This document shows positions 8,990-17,455 of a DNA stretch of 64,000 nucleotides, one piece after another. The stretch is from contig NZ_CP113939.1 of the NCBI RefSeq assembly GCF_029392315.1, positions 620,001 through 684,000 of the forward strand, given 5' to 3'. Both the position numbers and the translations under genes were made by a program. The notes under the pieces were generated by a model that did not search any database, was not told the origin of the DNA, and worked only from the letters and a program-made list of their open reading frames with translations. The stretch is from Bifidobacterium sp. ESL0690 (lineage in GTDB: Bacteria; Actinomycetota; Actinomycetes; Actinomycetales; Bifidobacteriaceae). The first letter of the stretch is position 1. Every line of letters starts with the position of its first letter.

Positions 8990-9063
8990 CATATCTTGAG
9001 CCCGCGATTGCGGAGTGCGATAGTGCTGTAAACAGACAAATGCAAAACTTCTATAAAATAGAT

Positions 9064-9092
9064 TTGCATAACTGGTTTACAAGAGTTATAGT
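9064..9092 (+). promoter_or_regulatory. Promoter of the alcohol dehydrogenase/VOC operon with nested inverted repeats
   Basis: TTGCAT (9064-9069) and TATAGT (9087-9092) have 17-bp spacing. ATGCAAA at 9040-9046 is the inverted copy of TTTGCAT at 9063-9069, overlapping the -35. GTAAAC at 9028 and GTTTAC at 9075 form an outer pair. This looks like an operator for a dimeric regulator. Confidence 0.6.
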
Positions 9093-9195
9093 GACCTTGT
9101 TGCGACACCAAGCCGATGTCGACTTTCGTTGAGAATCAGCGCAGAACTCAGTGGCAGCGGTCGCAAACCAACAATCAAACGTGAAAGGAATAGCG

Positions 9196-10200
9196 ATGAA
9201 GGCTCTTGTGTTAACCGGCGTGAAGCAATTCGAAATCGAGGATCGGCCAACTCCCGAGCTCAAGGCCGGCGAAGTATTGATCAATACTGCATATGCAGGC
9301 GTGTGCGGCACCGACCACGATCTCTACGCAGGCCGTCCCGGTTCGGCTTCAGCAGTGCCGCCGATCGTGCTGGGTCACGAGAATTCCGGCGTGGTCGAGG
9401 CGATCGGCGAGGGTGTCACCAACGTCAAGCCCGGCGACCGCGTGGCCGTCGACCCGAACATCTACTGCGGCCAGTGCGAATACTGCCTGACCCAGCGCCC
9501 CGAACTCTGTGACTCCCTGAGTGCCGTCGGCGTCACCCGTGACGGCGGCCTAGAAGAGCAGTTCACCGCCCCCGCAACGGTCGTCTATAAGCTGCCGGAC
9601 AGTGTGAGCCTCAAGGATGCTGCGACCATTGAGCCGATTTCCTGTGCGGTGCACGGTGTGGATCTGCTCGACGTCCATCCTTACCAGAAAGCACTGGTGA
9701 TTGGCGACGGCTTCATGGGCCAGCTTTTCGTGCAGGTTCTTCAGGCCTACGGTGTCCATCAGGTCGATCTTGCAGGGCTTTTCGACGAAAAGCTCGAGCT
9801 CAACCAACGCCTGTTTAATGTCAAGAACATCTACAACACCAACAATGTCGCGATTCCGGAGAACGAATACGACATCGTCGTGGAGGCCGTCGGCCTGCCG
9901 CAAACGCAGCATACCGCGGTTCTGGCCACCAAGAAGGGCGCGCAGGTCCTGATGTTCGGCGTGGGTCCTCAGGAAGCAAGCTTCGAGATGAATACGTATG
10001 ATATCTACAAGAAGCAGCTGACCATCCAGGGATCCTTCATCAACCCGCTGACGTTCAAGAGCGCCATCAGCCTGCTGGAAAGCGGCAAGGTGAACGTCGA
10101 CCCGCTGATCAGCCACGAATTTGCGCTTGAAGACGTGCAGGACTTCCTCGACGGCAAGATTGAAGGCGTTTCGAAGGCCGTCGCCAAGGTAGGCAAGTAA
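9196..10200 (+). CDS. Zinc-dependent medium-chain alcohol/polyol dehydrogenase
   Basis: 334 residues, a full-length medium-chain dehydrogenase. Catalytic zinc ligands are visible as AGVCGTDHDLYAG (Cys, Asp/His region) and LGHENSG (His-Glu). The structural zinc lobe is CGQCEYCLTQRPELC, with the four cysteines. A Rossmann segment follows (ALVIGDGFMGQLFVQVLQAYG); its glycine pattern is GDGxMG rather than the usual GxGxxG, which is slightly unusual. The family includes threonine, sorbitol and L-iditol dehydrogenases; the substrate here is unknown. The ATG at 9196 is preferred over an in-frame one 15 codons earlier because GAAAGGA precedes it. It is the first gene of an operon with a VOC protein. 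Confidence 0.85.
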   Translation: MKALVLTGVKQFEIEDRPTPELKAGEVLINTAYAGVCGTDHDLYAGRPGSASAVPPIVLGHENSGVVEAIGEGVTNVKPGDRVAVDPNIYCGQCEYCLTQRPELCDSLSAVGVTRDGGLEEQFTAPATVVYKLPDSVSLKDAATIEPISCAVHGVDLLDVHPYQKALVIGDGFMGQLFVQVLQAYGVHQVDLAGLFDEKLELNQRLFNVKNIYNTNNVAIPENEYDIVVEAVGLPQTQHTAVLATKKGAQVLMFGVGPQEASFEMNTYDIYKKQLTIQGSFINPLTFKSAISLLESGKVNVDPLISHEFALEDVQDFLDGKIEGVSKAVAKVGK

Positions 10201-10254
10201 ATTCGGCGTTAACGTCTGACCTGAATAGTTCAGCAAGTTTACAAAGGAGTTCAT

Positions 10255-10650
10255 ATGAAGCCAATGTCTGATTTCACCACGGATTTCCAGCATTCCGGCA
10301 TGCCCGCCAAGGACCTGGACGAGACCATCGAGTTCTACACCAAGAAGCTCGGTTTCGAGCTGGCTGGCCTCTTCCCGAATGGGAAGAACCGTTGCGCGTT
10401 CCTGCGTTACGGCCATCTGACCATCGAGACTTGGGAAGGCGACCCGGTGGCGATGAAGGACGGCGCCATCAACCATTGGGCGCTGGATACGCCGGACATT
10501 GAGGCCGCGTTCGAGAATGCGAAGGCGCTCGGACTCGAGCTGAAGGACAAGGAGATTCAGTCCATCCCGACATTCTGGAATAACGGTATTCGTTACTTCA
10601 ATATTTATGGCCCGAACCGCGAGACCATCGAGTTCTGCCAGATCGTCTGA
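10255..10650 (+). CDS. VOC family (glyoxalase/dioxygenase-fold) protein
   Basis: 131 residues making one vicinal-oxygen-chelate module pair. It begins DFQHSGMPAKDLDETIEFYTKKLGFELAG, the standard first beta-alpha unit with a candidate metal-binding His, and ends with YFNIYGPNRETIEFCQ, where the Glu is the usual second ligand. Members act as metalloenzymes or binding proteins on small molecules. AAAGGAG sits before the ATG. The 54-bp gap to the dehydrogenase and the terminator beyond suggest one transcript; it may process a product or by-product of the same sugar or polyol route. Confidence 0.82.
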   Translation: MKPMSDFTTDFQHSGMPAKDLDETIEFYTKKLGFELAGLFPNGKNRCAFLRYGHLTIETWEGDPVAMKDGAINHWALDTPDIEAAFENAKALGLELKDKEIQSIPTFWNNGIRYFNIYGPNRETIEFCQIV

Positions 10651-10694
10651 CATTATTCGCTGCCCGCGTCCGTTGTGATGGATTACGGACTTTA

Positions 10695-10738
10695 GCGACG
10701 GTAAGCACGAATTTTATATGCTTACCGTCGCGCTTTTT
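10695..10738 (+). terminator. Terminator of the dehydrogenase/VOC operon
   Basis: GCGACGGTAAGC (10695-10706) is perfectly complementary to GCTTACCGTCGC (10720-10731), then CTTTTT. Confidence 0.92.
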
Positions 10739-10871
10739 ATTGAGGGTGCAGGATTAGAAGCACTGGATTGGAAGCGCCGCATTGAAAATGAGAGCATTGT
10801 GTCCCAAGTGCCGGATCGGAGATGCTGCGTTGGAAATGCCGGTTTGTGCTTGCCCGGAAGTGCCAGAACTT

Positions 10872-12002
10872 CTATTTGCAAATGCTCTGCACATACGGGG
10901 CGATGTAATGTAGCGCCGCGCCGACGATTTCCTGGTTCTGCCCGCAGATGCTTTTACGAATCTGGTACATGTCGGATTGGAAGGCATTGAGATCGTCACA
11001 TTTGGCCTTGAGCCTCTCGAAATCCTGCTGTTCAAGATATTGCGTCACTGCACCGCCGACGATGATGTCGCAGGCCAGGACGTTGCGCACATTGTTGATG
11101 GTCTGCGCCAGATAGCCGAGCCAGGAATCGAAGCGCTCGCAGGCTTTTTCGTTTCCGTTTCGGACATTTTCAAAGAACTCGTCCAAACTTTGCCCGCTGT
11201 CCCCACTCAGAAATTCGGTGGAGCAGTAAGGGTCCATACAGCCTTTGTTGCCGCAGTAGCAAGGCAGCCCGCCGGGCACCAGCGTCATATGCTCGATGGT
11301 GCCGTTGCGCCGGTTTGGTCCGAGGCTGATGGTTCCGTCGACGATGATGGCACCGCCCGGTCGCCGTCCCAGGTAAAGGCATATCGCGTCGTGAATCGTT
11401 TTGTCGAACCACAGCTCGGCCGAAGCCGAGGCCATGGAATCGTGAATCAGCGCGCATTTCAGCCCGGTTGCCGCTTCGAGCGCCTTGAGTTCAAGGCCGG
11501 TATCGTTCATGATGTTGCCGTAGATGACCTCGCTGCCGTCCTCCGAGATAAGACCCTTGATGGCGAAGGCCGCGCCGAGGACGTGTGATCCCTTGCTTTC
11601 CAGATCGGAGGCGAACCGGGATATTTTTTGGCCGAGATCGGAAACAAATCGAGAATCAGCCGAGAAAGTGATGTCGTAGTGTTCTTCGGCGATGACGCCG
11701 CCCTTGAGGTCCACCGCGCAAAGCGTCACCCCGTTGCTTGCGGTTCCCACGCCGATGGCGCAACACGTCTGTGGTTGGAAAACGTAGGTGCGCGCCCTGC
11801 GTCCGCCCGTCGAATCGAGGGTCTCACCTTTGGCGATCAGTCTGTTCTGTTCAAGAAAGCGAAGATTCTGGCTGATGGTTGGAAGGCTCAGCCCGAGCGT
11901 TTGCTGCAGATCTTGCTTGGTCACGCCGCTGTGTGTATAGATATGTGCCGTCACTGCGTGCAGATTCTGCGCTTTGATTGACGCTGTGGTTGCTTTCGGC
12001 AT
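10872..12002 (-). CDS. ROK family transcriptional regulator
   Basis: 376 residues. An N-terminal winged helix-turn-helix (about residues 20-65, VTKQDLQQTLGLSLPTISQNL) is joined to a ROK sugar-kinase-like domain. The zinc motif is intact as CYCGNKGC near residue 250. The ROK glycine-rich segments are present (GGAIIVDGTISLG, DIIVGGAV). Such NagC/Mlc/XylR-type proteins repress sugar or central-carbon genes and respond to a sugar ligand. The gene converges on the dehydrogenase/VOC operon and diverges from adhE, so either could be its target. The start at 12002 lies after GGAGG in the minus-strand leader. Confidence 0.88.
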   Translation of the reverse strand: MPKATTASIKAQNLHAVTAHIYTHSGVTKQDLQQTLGLSLPTISQNLRFLEQNRLIAKGETLDSTGGRRARTYVFQPQTCCAIGVGTASNGVTLCAVDLKGGVIAEEHYDITFSADSRFVSDLGQKISRFASDLESKGSHVLGAAFAIKGLISEDGSEVIYGNIMNDTGLELKALEAATGLKCALIHDSMASASAELWFDKTIHDAICLYLGRRPGGAIIVDGTISLGPNRRNGTIEHMTLVPGGLPCYCGNKGCMDPYCSTEFLSGDSGQSLDEFFENVRNGNEKACERFDSWLGYLAQTINNVRNVLACDIIVGGAVTQYLEQQDFERLKAKCDDLNAFQSDMYQIRKSICGQNQEIVGAALHYIAPYVQSICK

Positions 12003-12108
12003 GGCCGCCTCCTCTTACGCTAATCATACATTTGACAATGAAATTGACAGAAGTGGGGAGTGCAGGCATAGTCCTTCTTTGTTACTACAACCCGCTTTCC
12101 GGTAGTTT

Positions 12109-12122
12109 CGTTAACGTTAACG
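12109..12122. promoter_or_regulatory. Perfect 14-bp palindrome between the ROK gene and adhE
   Basis: CGTTAACGTTAACG is its own reverse complement, with a CG dyad centre as in LacI-family operators. It lies 107 bp upstream of the ROK start and about 245 bp upstream of adhE. Confidence 0.5.
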
Positions 12123-12156
12123 GAAATTCTTTATATACCACTTGTGATGTGAGGTT

Positions 12157-12174
12157 TTGTGCGATTGAACACAA
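12157..12174. promoter_or_regulatory. Candidate Rex-type operator upstream of adhE
   Basis: TTGTGCGATTGAACACAA is an 18-bp site with TTGTG and CACAA half-sites eight bases apart. This is the spacing of the known redox-sensor Rex consensus (TTGTGAA-N4-TTCACAA), whose classic target is adhE. No rex gene is in the window. Confidence 0.5.
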
Positions 12175-12366
12175 CGGAACCGTTTTACTTACAAAAAGTA
12201 AGCAGATTTGTTCGCTTATGTCACCCGAAACAAACATAAAATCCACGGTAAAGCCTCAAGCTAAAACAAAAAGCCAAACGTAGTGTTGACCCGTTATATT
12301 GTGACTTGAATCACATTGCAGCAGCGATGTGTGATGCGAACATGACTGCGAATAGAAAGGGGAGTC

Positions 12367-15126
12367 ATGACTTCACAACCTAAGAACGCCGGAACTCCAC
12401 TCACAACGAAAGCTTCAACGAAAGCCATGAAAACCGAAACAAATGAAAAGCCGGACGTCAAGCGCGAGGTGGACCAGCTGGTCGCCCGTGGCGTCGAGGC
12501 GCTAAACCAATTCGAAAAACTCAACCAGGAGCAGGTCGACCGCATCGTTGCCAAGGCCTCGGTCGCCGCGCTCAACAAGCACTTGGTACTGGCCGATATG
12601 GCTGTGCGTGAGACCGGCCGTGGCCTGGTGGAAGACAAGGCCACCAAGAACATCTTCGCCTGCGAGCATGTCACCCATTACCTTGCCGGTCAGAAGACAG
12701 TCGGCATTATTCGCGAGGACGATGTGATGGGCATTGACGAAGTGGCGGAGCCCGTGGGTGTCGTTGCCGGTGTCACCCCGGTCACCAATCCGACCTCTAC
12801 CGCCATCTTCAAGTCGCTGATTGCGTTGAAGACCCGTTGCCCGATTGTCTTCGGTTTCCACCCGTTCGCCCAGAAATGCTCGGTTGAGGCCGCACGCATC
12901 GTGCGTGACGCTGCGGTCGCGGCCGGCGCTCCCAAAGATTGCATCCAATGGATCGAACATCCTTCGGTCGAAGCCACGGGCGCGTTGATGACCCATCCCG
13001 ACGTTGCCACGATCCTTGCCACCGGCGGCCCTGGCATGGTCAAGGCCGCATATTCCTCCGGCAAGCCCGCTCTCGGCGTGGGTGCCGGCAATGCCCCTGC
13101 CTACATCGACGAGAATGTCGACGTCAAGCGTGTGGCCAACGACCTGGTGCTCTCCAAGCACTTCGATTACGGCATGATCTGCGCCACCGAACAGGGCATC
13201 ATCGCTCATACCGACGTCTACGACCGCCTCGCCGACGAACTGAAGCGCCGAAAGGCCTACTTCGTCAACGCCGATGAAAAGGCCAAACTCGAGCAGTACA
13301 TGTTCGGTTGCACCGCCTATTCCGGCGGCAAGCCGAAGCTCAACTCCGTGGTTCCCGGCAAGTCTCCGCAGTATATTGCGCGTGAAGCCGGCTTCACCGT
13401 CCCCGATGACGCGACGATTCTGGTCGCCGAGTGCAAGGAAGTGGGGGAGCAGGAGCCGCTGACGCTCGAGAAGCTTTGCCCTGTCCACGCCATGATGCGT
13501 TTCGAGACCGAGGAGCAGGGCTTCGAGATGTGCGAAGGCATGCTCAAATTCGGCGCCGGCCACACCGCCGTCATCCATTCCGACGATGAGGATCTTGTGA
13601 AGCGCTACGGTTTGCGCATGCACGCCTGCCGCATCGTCTGGAACCAGCCTTCCGCTCTCGGCGGTATCGGCGACATCTACAACGCCATCGCCCCGTCCCT
13701 GACGCTCGGCTGCGGCTCGTACGGCGGCAATTCCGTCTCTGGCAACGTTCAGGCCGTCAATCTTCTGAATATCAAGCGCATCGCTCGAAGGAACAACAAT
13801 ATGCAATGGTTCAAAGTTCCGCCGAAGACCTATTTCGAGCCGAATGCCATCCGTTATCTGCGCGATATGTACAATATCCGCCGCGTGGTCATCGTCTGCG
13901 ACAAGGTCATGGAGCAGCTCGGCGTGGTCGACAAGGTTATAGACCAGCTGCGCAGCCGCCCCGAGCCTGTCACGTTCCGTACCATCGATTACATCGAGCC
14001 GGAGCCGTCGGTTGAGACCGTTGAGCGTGGCGCGGCCATGATGCGTGACGAATTCCGCCCCGACACCATCATAGCGGTGGGCGGTGGTTCGCCGATGGAC
14101 GCGGCGAAGATCATGTGGCTCTTGTACGAACACCCGGAAATCTCCTTCGACGACGTGCGCGAGAAGTTCTTTGACATCCGCAAGCGCGCCTTCCGCATCC
14201 CGCCGCTGGGAAGCAAGGCCAAGTTGGTTTGCATCCCCACCTCTTCCGGCACCGGTTCCGAGGTCACACCGTTCGCCGTGATCACCGACCACAAGACCGG
14301 CTACAAGTACCCGATCACCGATTACGCGCTGACCCCGTCCGTTGCCATCGTCGACCCGGTCCTGGCCCGCACCCAGCCGAAGACGCTGGCCAGCAACACC
14401 GGCTTCGACGCGCTGACACACTGCATGGAATCCTACGTTTCCGTCTATTCCAACGATTTCACCGATGGCATGGCCCTTCACGCCGCCAAGCTCATCTGGG
14501 ACAACCTCGAGACCTCGGTTTGCGCCGAGCCCGGTGAGATCAAGAAGCAGGCGCAGGAAAAGATGCACAACGCCGCCACGATGGCCGGCATGGCTTTCGG
14601 TTCCGCATTCCTGGGAATGTGCCACGGCATGGCCCACACCATCGGCGCGCTGTGCGACGTCGCCCACGGCCACACTAACGCGATTCTTTTGCCCTATGTC
14701 ATTCGCTACAACGGATCAATCCCGCAGGAACCGACGAGCTGGCCGAAATACGACAAGTATGTTGCGCCGGAGCGCTATCAGGAATTCGCCCGCGTGCTCG
14801 GCATCGACCCGGGCAAGAGCCCCGAGGAAGGCGTGGAGAACCTTGCGCTCGCGGTGGAGGATTACCGCGATAACAAGCTTCACATGGATTCCAGCTTCCA
14901 GCAGTGCGGCGTCGATGAGACCTATTTCTGGAGCATTCTCGACCAGATCGGCATGCGTGCCTACGAGGATCAGTGCACTCCCGCGAACCCGCGTATCCCG
15001 CAGATCGAGGATATGAAGGACATCGCCATCGGCGCCTACTACGGTATCTCCCAGGCCGAGGGTCACGCCCGTCGTCTCGAGCGCGAGGCGAGTGAGGTTG
15101 ACGAAGTAGTGGTAGTGGAGAAGTAG
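12367..15126 (+). CDS. adhE: Bifunctional acetaldehyde-CoA/alcohol dehydrogenase
   Basis: 919 residues, matching full-length AdhE with about 25 extra N-terminal residues. The aldehyde-dehydrogenase half has its acyl-forming Cys at residue 272 in GMICATEQG. The iron-dependent alcohol-dehydrogenase half has GGGSPMDAAKIMW, FDALTHCMESY and CHGMAHTIGALCDVAHGH, supplying the Asp/His metal ligands. It reduces acetyl-CoA to acetaldehyde and then ethanol, regenerating two NAD+ per turn; this is the ethanol branch of bifidobacterial fermentation. AdhE forms spirosomes in other species. AAAGGGGAG precedes the ATG. The 364-bp upstream region holds a palindrome and a Rex-like site; a terminator follows. 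Confidence 0.97.
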   Translation: MTSQPKNAGTPLTTKASTKAMKTETNEKPDVKREVDQLVARGVEALNQFEKLNQEQVDRIVAKASVAALNKHLVLADMAVRETGRGLVEDKATKNIFACEHVTHYLAGQKTVGIIREDDVMGIDEVAEPVGVVAGVTPVTNPTSTAIFKSLIALKTRCPIVFGFHPFAQKCSVEAARIVRDAAVAAGAPKDCIQWIEHPSVEATGALMTHPDVATILATGGPGMVKAAYSSGKPALGVGAGNAPAYIDENVDVKRVANDLVLSKHFDYGMICATEQGIIAHTDVYDRLADELKRRKAYFVNADEKAKLEQYMFGCTAYSGGKPKLNSVVPGKSPQYIAREAGFTVPDDATILVAECKEVGEQEPLTLEKLCPVHAMMRFETEEQGFEMCEGMLKFGAGHTAVIHSDDEDLVKRYGLRMHACRIVWNQPSALGGIGDIYNAIAPSLTLGCGSYGGNSVSGNVQAVNLLNIKRIARRNNNMQWFKVPPKTYFEPNAIRYLRDMYNIRRVVIVCDKVMEQLGVVDKVIDQLRSRPEPVTFRTIDYIEPEPSVETVERGAAMMRDEFRPDTIIAVGGGSPMDAAKIMWLLYEHPEISFDDVREKFFDIRKRAFRIPPLGSKAKLVCIPTSSGTGSEVTPFAVITDHKTGYKYPITDYALTPSVAIVDPVLARTQPKTLASNTGFDALTHCMESYVSVYSNDFTDGMALHAAKLIWDNLETSVCAEPGEIKKQAQEKMHNAATMAGMAFGSAFLGMCHGMAHTIGALCDVAHGHTNAILLPYVIRYNGSIPQEPTSWPKYDKYVAPERYQEFARVLGIDPGKSPEEGVENLALAVEDYRDNKLHMDSSFQQCGVDETYFWSILDQIGMRAYEDQCTPANPRIPQIEDMKDIAIGAYYGISQAEGHARRLEREASEVDEVVVVEK

Positions 15127-15147
15127 CCTCGTCACACGGTAACAACG

Positions 15148-15187
15148 TTCCCGCTGATATTTGGTTTAGTGCCAAGTTCAGCGGGAA
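15148..15187 (+). terminator. Terminator after adhE
   Basis: TTCCCGCTGA (15148-15157) pairs with TCAGCGGGAA (15178-15187), followed by a T-rich tract. Confidence 0.85.
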
Positions 15188-15304
15188 TTTCTATTTTTGA
15201 CTGCGATGATTATCGTCTATTTCGGCCTCTATCGAAACGTTCTGTAGGGCGGCACAGACCAAACGATGCTTGAGCGCTTTCAGACGAATATATAGAATAT
15301 AACC

Positions 15305-16222
15305 ATGAACGGTATGGCCAGCGACATAACAGTTGTAATCACCTGTTTCAATCAGGCCTCCACGATTCGGCAGAGCGTCGAATCTGCGTGCGCACAAACG
15401 TATGCCCCGGCTCTTGTCATCGTGGTCGATGATGCATCCGACGATATTGCTACGAAAGAAACACTGAGTGCAGTGGAGAAGAAGCCTGCCGTTGAAGTCA
15501 TCACGCGCTTAAGCAACGGCGGTGTGAGTGCTGCCCGCAATACCGGTCTCAGCCGTGTCACCACACCGTTTGTGGTCATGCTTGACGGCGATGATTTGCT
15601 GGAACCGGATTATATCGAAGCTACCCGGGCCGAATTGATGGCAGATGAACAGATTTTTGCCGCTTCGTCATGGATGAAGACTTTTGGCATCTTAAACGCG
15701 ACAGTAAAGCCGACCGGCGGCAATATGTTACCTTTCCTGTGCCGTAATTGCGCTCCGGCCACATGTATGTTCTGTGTTTCTGCTCTACGGCAAAGCGGCG
15801 GTTACGACGAAAGCATGCAAAAGGGGTTCGAGGACTGGGATTGCTGCCTGTCGTTGTTCGAGACGTTCGGTGCCGATAATCTTCAATCTCGCGTTTCGAT
15901 AGTCCAAAAGCCTTTGATCCGTTATCGCACTGCTCCCGCTTCGTCGAATATCGTCAGTATGAATTCACGTTTGGATTTGCTGCGCTATTTGATTGGCAAA
16001 CATCGCGATTTGTATTCGAAGCATCTTGAAGACGCGATTTTAGGCTTTGAGAAAACAAGTATCGATCGTCTGGCCTTATTCGAAGCGACTGTCAAAAATA
16101 ATCCGCAAATAATCGAAAACTGTGATGCTGCGACGTCGTTTATGGACTCACCGACATTCGGTGATGGGGGTATGGCTGCCGCTGTGAGAATCGAGAGCAA
16201 AATCGCTCGGGAAAATCACTGA
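15305..16222 (+). CDS. Glycosyltransferase family 2
   Basis: 305 residues with a GT-A fold at the N-terminus: ITVVITCFNQASTIRQSVESA, then VVDDASDD for the nucleotide-sugar site, SNGGVSAARNTGL, and the DxD-type metal motif VVMLDGDDLLEPDYIE near residue 95. A following FEDWDCCLSLFETFG supplies the usual ED catalytic-base region. No membrane helix is visible, so it is a cytoplasmic enzyme that probably decorates a cell-surface glycan; donor and acceptor are unknown. The start may be 15305 or the ATG three codons on. It stands alone between adhE and the ribosomal operon, an odd place for a surface-polysaccharide gene. Confidence 0.85.
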   Translation: MNGMASDITVVITCFNQASTIRQSVESACAQTYAPALVIVVDDASDDIATKETLSAVEKKPAVEVITRLSNGGVSAARNTGLSRVTTPFVVMLDGDDLLEPDYIEATRAELMADEQIFAASSWMKTFGILNATVKPTGGNMLPFLCRNCAPATCMFCVSALRQSGGYDESMQKGFEDWDCCLSLFETFGADNLQSRVSIVQKPLIRYRTAPASSNIVSMNSRLDLLRYLIGKHRDLYSKHLEDAILGFEKTSIDRLALFEATVKNNPQIIENCDAATSFMDSPTFGDGGMAAAVRIESKIARENH

Positions 16223-16261
16223 AATGTCAATAATGGCAACGACACGCCCGAATTTTTCTAG

Positions 16262-16472
16262 TAGCCCCCGAATGCTTTAATAGAACAGTTGCCTGTTTTG
16301 GGCTCGCAAATTGTAAGAAAAAGAGCGAGTGCAGCCCGGTGCCGTCCTCTCGAAGGCGCTGTAGTGCTGCACACTGATGTGGTTAGACCACGGGATTCTC
16401 CCGGGGGTCTTACGCGCCGGTGTCCTTAAATGGGTTGGTAATGTCAACAATCGCTAGAAAGGGCGGACGGCA
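16262..16472 (+). promoter_or_regulatory. Leader region of the S10 operon
   Basis: About 210 nt without a gene precedes rpsJ. It holds several self-complementary segments: TGCAGC (16331) with GCTGCA (16365), GTGGTTAGACCAC at 16379-16391, and a CCCGGG-containing stretch near 16400. A possible promoter with -35 TTGCCT near 16290 is weak. The structure suggests autogenous control of the operon, but the ligand protein cannot be read from sequence. Confidence 0.5.
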
Positions 16473-16781
16473 ATGGCGGGACAGAAAATCCGCATCAGGC
16501 TTAAGTCCTATGACCATGAGGTCATCGACCAATCGGCGAAGAAAATCGTCGAGACGGTCACGAACGCGGGTGCCACTGTGGTGGGCCCGGTTCCTCTGCC
16601 TACTGAGAAGAACGTCTTTGTGGTAATTCGTTCTCCTCATAAATACAAGGATTCTCGCGAGCAATTCGAGATGCGCACTCATAAGCGCCTCATCGACATC
16701 GTGGACCCGACCCCTAAGGCCGTGGATTCATTGATGCATATCGATTTGCCTGCGGATGTCAATATCGAGATCAAGCTTTAA
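16473..16781 (+). CDS. rpsJ: 30S ribosomal protein S10 (NusE)
   Basis: 102 residues, standard length. [26 protein letters not shown] at the start and the later [20 protein letters not shown] and [12 protein letters not shown] are diagnostic of uS10. The protein sits in the 30S head and, as NusE, joins NusB in antitermination and links NusG to the ribosome. It opens the S10 operon, with rplC 14 bp downstream. Confidence 0.98.
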   Translation: MAGQKIRIRLKSYDHEVIDQSAKKIVETVTNAGATVVGPVPLPTEKNVFVVIRSPHKYKDSREQFEMRTHKRLIDIVDPTPKAVDSLMHIDLPADVNIEIKL

Positions 16782-16795
16782 AGGAGGGGAGAAGC

Positions 16796-17449
16796 ATGTC
16801 GTTGCAGAAAGCAAATCGTTCTGCGCTGCTGGGCCGCAAGCTCGGTATGTCGCAGGTTTGGGACGAACAAGGTTTCTTCGTTCCCGTGACGCTTGTAGAC
16901 GTGTCCACCAACGTGGTCACCTGCGTCAAGACCGAAGAGAGCGACGGCTACAAGGCCGTTCAGCTCGGCTACGGTCAGATTGATCCTACTAAGGTGACCA
17001 AGCCCATGGCTGGTCATTTCGCGAAGGCGGGCGTCACCCCGCGTCGTCATCTGGTCGAGGTCCGCACGGACAACGTCGACGAGTTCAAGCCCGGTCAGGA
17101 ACTGACCGCCGACTTGTTCGCCGACGGCTCCGTCGTGGACGTCACCGGTACGACCAAGGGCAAGGGCTTCGCCGGAACCATCAAGCGTTGGGGCTTCAAG
17201 TCCTATCGTCGTACTCACGGCTCTCACAAGAACGAGCGTCGCCCCGGCTCTGTCGGTGCTTGCGCTACGCCGAGCCGTATTTTGAAGGGCAAGCGTATGG
17301 CCGGTCGTATGGGCCATGTCACTTCCACCGTGCAGAACCTTGAGGTCGTTTCCTCCGATACGGAGAACGGCGTCATCGCCATCAAGGGCGCTCTTCCAGG
17401 GCCCAAGGGCGGCATCGTTCTGCTTCGTTCGGCTGTGAAGGGAGCCTGA
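16796..17449 (+). CDS. rplC: 50S ribosomal protein L3
   Basis: 217 residues, close to family length. The start ALLGRKLGMSQVWDEQG and the central GTTKGKGFAGTIKRWGF and THGSHKNERRPGSVGA loop are hallmarks; this loop reaches toward the peptidyl transferase centre. The Gln that is methylated in some species lies in this region. AAAGGAGGGGAG precedes the ATG. It is the second gene of the S10 operon. Confidence 0.98.
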   Translation: MSLQKANRSALLGRKLGMSQVWDEQGFFVPVTLVDVSTNVVTCVKTEESDGYKAVQLGYGQIDPTKVTKPMAGHFAKAGVTPRRHLVEVRTDNVDEFKPGQELTADLFADGSVVDVTGTTKGKGFAGTIKRWGFKSYRRTHGSHKNERRPGSVGACATPSRILKGKRMAGRMGHVTSTVQNLEVVSSDTENGVIAIKGALPGPKGGIVLLRSAVKGA

Positions 17450-17455
17450 TAAACC

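Noticed and set aside
12310-12335. ATCACA...TGTGAT inverted repeat just upstream of the adhE start
   Set aside because: The half-sites are 14 bp apart and do not fit CRP, FNR or Rex spacing; it lies near the ribosome binding site and may be chance.
12502-14673. Long open frame on the minus strand within adhE
   Set aside because: It is the shadow of a high-GC gene with strong codon bias; AdhE motifs on the plus strand are unambiguous.
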